A stretch of DNA of 6,362 bases, from positions 1 to 6,362 of the forward strand of contig JBGUMQ010000038.1 in NCBI GenBank assembly GCA_045116915.1, written 5' to 3'. The stretch comes from UBA9732 sp045116915 (GTDB lineage: Bacteria; Spirochaetota; Spirochaetia; Sphaerochaetales; Sphaerochaetaceae). The stretch's first letter is position 1. Each line of letters starts with the position of its first letter. Made by a program: the position numbers and the translations under genes. Below are positions 5,330-6,362 of the stretch, piece by piece. The notes beneath the pieces were generated by a model. That model was not told where the DNA came from, searched no databases, and saw only the letters and a program-made list of their open reading frames with translations.

Positions 5330-6362
5330 AATGCTTCCTTGACCGCTCCGGCCAGATAGAACGACCCTGCGGCCAGAACGGGCTCGCCCTCAGCCGTGTG
5401 GGCCAGACAGTACTCCAGCGCCTTGCCGGCATCCTCTATCAGGACAACCGTCTGCTCCGGACGCCTTTTGGACATCATCAGGTCGTACAATGCCGCGATG
5501 TCGCTTTTCTTGTACGTTCCCGGACGGCAGACCACAACATGGTCGAAAGCCTCCAGGATTTCGGTACACATGGCCTCATGGTTCTTTCCGGAGACCGCAC
5601 CGAAGATGCAGATCCCGCCTTTGCCCGGGTACATGTTCCTGAATGTCCGAAGCAGGAAGAGCATGCTGTTGCCCGTATGCGCGCCGTCAAGGTACAGGGG
5701 CCGCTTCCATGGCACCTTCTCCATCCTGCCGGGAAGGGCGTTGCGCTGCATGGCCTTCTCCGAGATGCCAGGGATGAAAAGTCCCAGGGTCCTGAGCACG
5801 AGGATCGCCAGCGCGCAGTTCTGGGCCATGACAAGACCGGGCATGGCAAGGTCGAGGTCCGTGGCGTAGCCATCCCTGAATGAAACATGGCTGTCGGTCA
5901 CATCCGTGACCTCGTCGCCCAGATAATGGAAGTCCGAATCCATCGCCTGTGCCTCGGCCCTGAACACCTCAAGGGCATCAGGGACCTGGAAGGCGCTGAA
6001 CGACGGCCTGCCTTTCTTGATTATCTTGGACTTCTCCGTGGCGATCTTCGCGATCGTATCGCCGAGGATGTCGGTGTGTTCCAGTTCTATCGGCGTCAGT
6101 ACGGATGCCTCCGGAGTCACGATGTTCGTCGCATCCAGCCTTCCTCCAAGCCCTGTTTCCAGGACCGCCCAGCTGCAGCCCGTCTGTCTGAACAGGATGA
6201 ATGCGAAAGCGGTGTAGAGCTCGAACGTGGTGGGATTCGTTTCTCCGAGTCCGTCGGAGAAACGGAAGCCGCGGACCGCCTCCGCCAGGGTGTCGCCCGC
6301 GGCGATCAGGGATGAGTCGTCGGTCTCCCTTCCCAGCACGTTGAACCGCTCGCGGTAGTCGG
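5320..6362 (-). CDS. folC: Folylpolyglutamate synthase / dihydrofolate synthase (partial, 5' end outside)
   Basis: About 346 residues of a Mur-ligase-type enzyme that adds glutamate to folates using ATP (and may also make dihydrofolate from dihydropteroate, as bacterial FolC often does). The frame is open to the window edge: DYRERFNVLG at the edge fits the 'SPHL.dfrERi.v' segment that follows the P-loop, so the N-terminal ATP-binding motif lies upstream. Seen: TTFELYTAFAF, ETGLGGRLDATNIV, LEHTDILGDTIAKIATEKSKIIKKG (including the lysine of the EKxxIIK motif that is carbamylated in FolC), the ALPGRMEKVPW inter-domain segment and LYLDGAHTGNSM at the start of the C-terminal domain. The last motif reads DGAHT rather than the common bacterial DGAHNP; eukaryotic FPGS also has DGAHT. 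A GTG at 6339 opens an apparent ORF but is internal, not the start. Its stop (5322-5320) lies within the next gene, indicating a coupled operon. Any promoter is beyond 6362. Confidence 0.96.
   Translation of the reverse strand, partial: DYRERFNVLGRETDDSSLIAAGDTLAEAVRGFRFSDGLGETNPTTFELYTAFAFILFRQTGCSWAVLETGLGGRLDATNIVTPEASVLTPIELEHTDILGDTIAKIATEKSKIIKKGRPSFSAFQVPDALEVFRAEAQAMDSDFHYLGDEVTDVTDSHVSFRDGYATDLDLAMPGLVMAQNCALAILVLRTLGLFIPGISEKAMQRNALPGRMEKVPWKRPLYLDGAHTGNSMLFLLRTFRNMYPGKGGICIFGAVSGKNHEAMCTEILEAFDHVVVCRPGTYKKSDIAALYDLMMSKRRPEQTVVLIEDAGKALEYCLAHTAEGEPVLAAGSFYLAGAVKEALCR

Noticed and set aside
4443..5432. A 329-codon minus-strand open frame overlapping rqcH and the end of folC
   Set aside because: It is an alternate frame of rqcH with an R/P/G-rich composition. 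The rqcH frame carries all the NFACT motifs.
6337..6339. GTG as the start codon of folC
   Set aside because: The frame stays open and homologous upstream (DYRERF before it), and the FolC P-loop domain must precede this point, so the true start is outside the window.

Overview
The window is a compact, gene-dense piece of a bacterial chromosome of fairly high GC content. It holds eight protein-coding genes in two blocks that converge near position 1940. No RNA gene, mobile element, CRISPR array or long intergenic gap is visible. The order yicC - CMP kinase - rpoZ - miaA, a diverged omega subunit, and a short archaeal-type CMP kinase with an altered P-loop together suggest a spirochaete, perhaps a relative of Sphaerochaeta or Treponema. 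This is inferred from gene order and protein character, not from a search.

Left block, + strand (1-1948): the 3' end of yicC (endoribonuclease family), a short CMP kinase (cmk), a small omega-like RNA polymerase subunit (rpoZ, TTG start) and complete miaA (tRNA A37 dimethylallyltransferase, GTG start). A good sigma70-type promoter overlaps the end of cmk and probably gives rpoZ-miaA its own transcription start. rpoZ and miaA overlap by 4 bases.

Right block, - strand (read from 6362 down to 1939): folC (5' end beyond the window), an NFACT/RqcH-family ribosome quality control factor, a short MEMO-family protein, and a single-pass membrane protein with a probable degenerate kinase domain inside the cell and an uncharacterised domain outside. 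The four genes overlap end to start (10, 4 and 4 bases), with clear Shine-Dalgarno sites inside the upstream genes, so they look like one translationally coupled operon. The last gene of each block overlaps the other tail to tail by 10 bases, with no convincing terminator between them.

Most genes are housekeeping: RNA turnover, nucleotide metabolism, transcription, tRNA modification, folate polyglutamylation and rescue of stalled ribosomes. The parts least explained by known biology are the last two genes of the right block, a shortened MEMO protein coupled to a membrane-anchored putative pseudokinase, and the compact RqcH homologue upstream of them.
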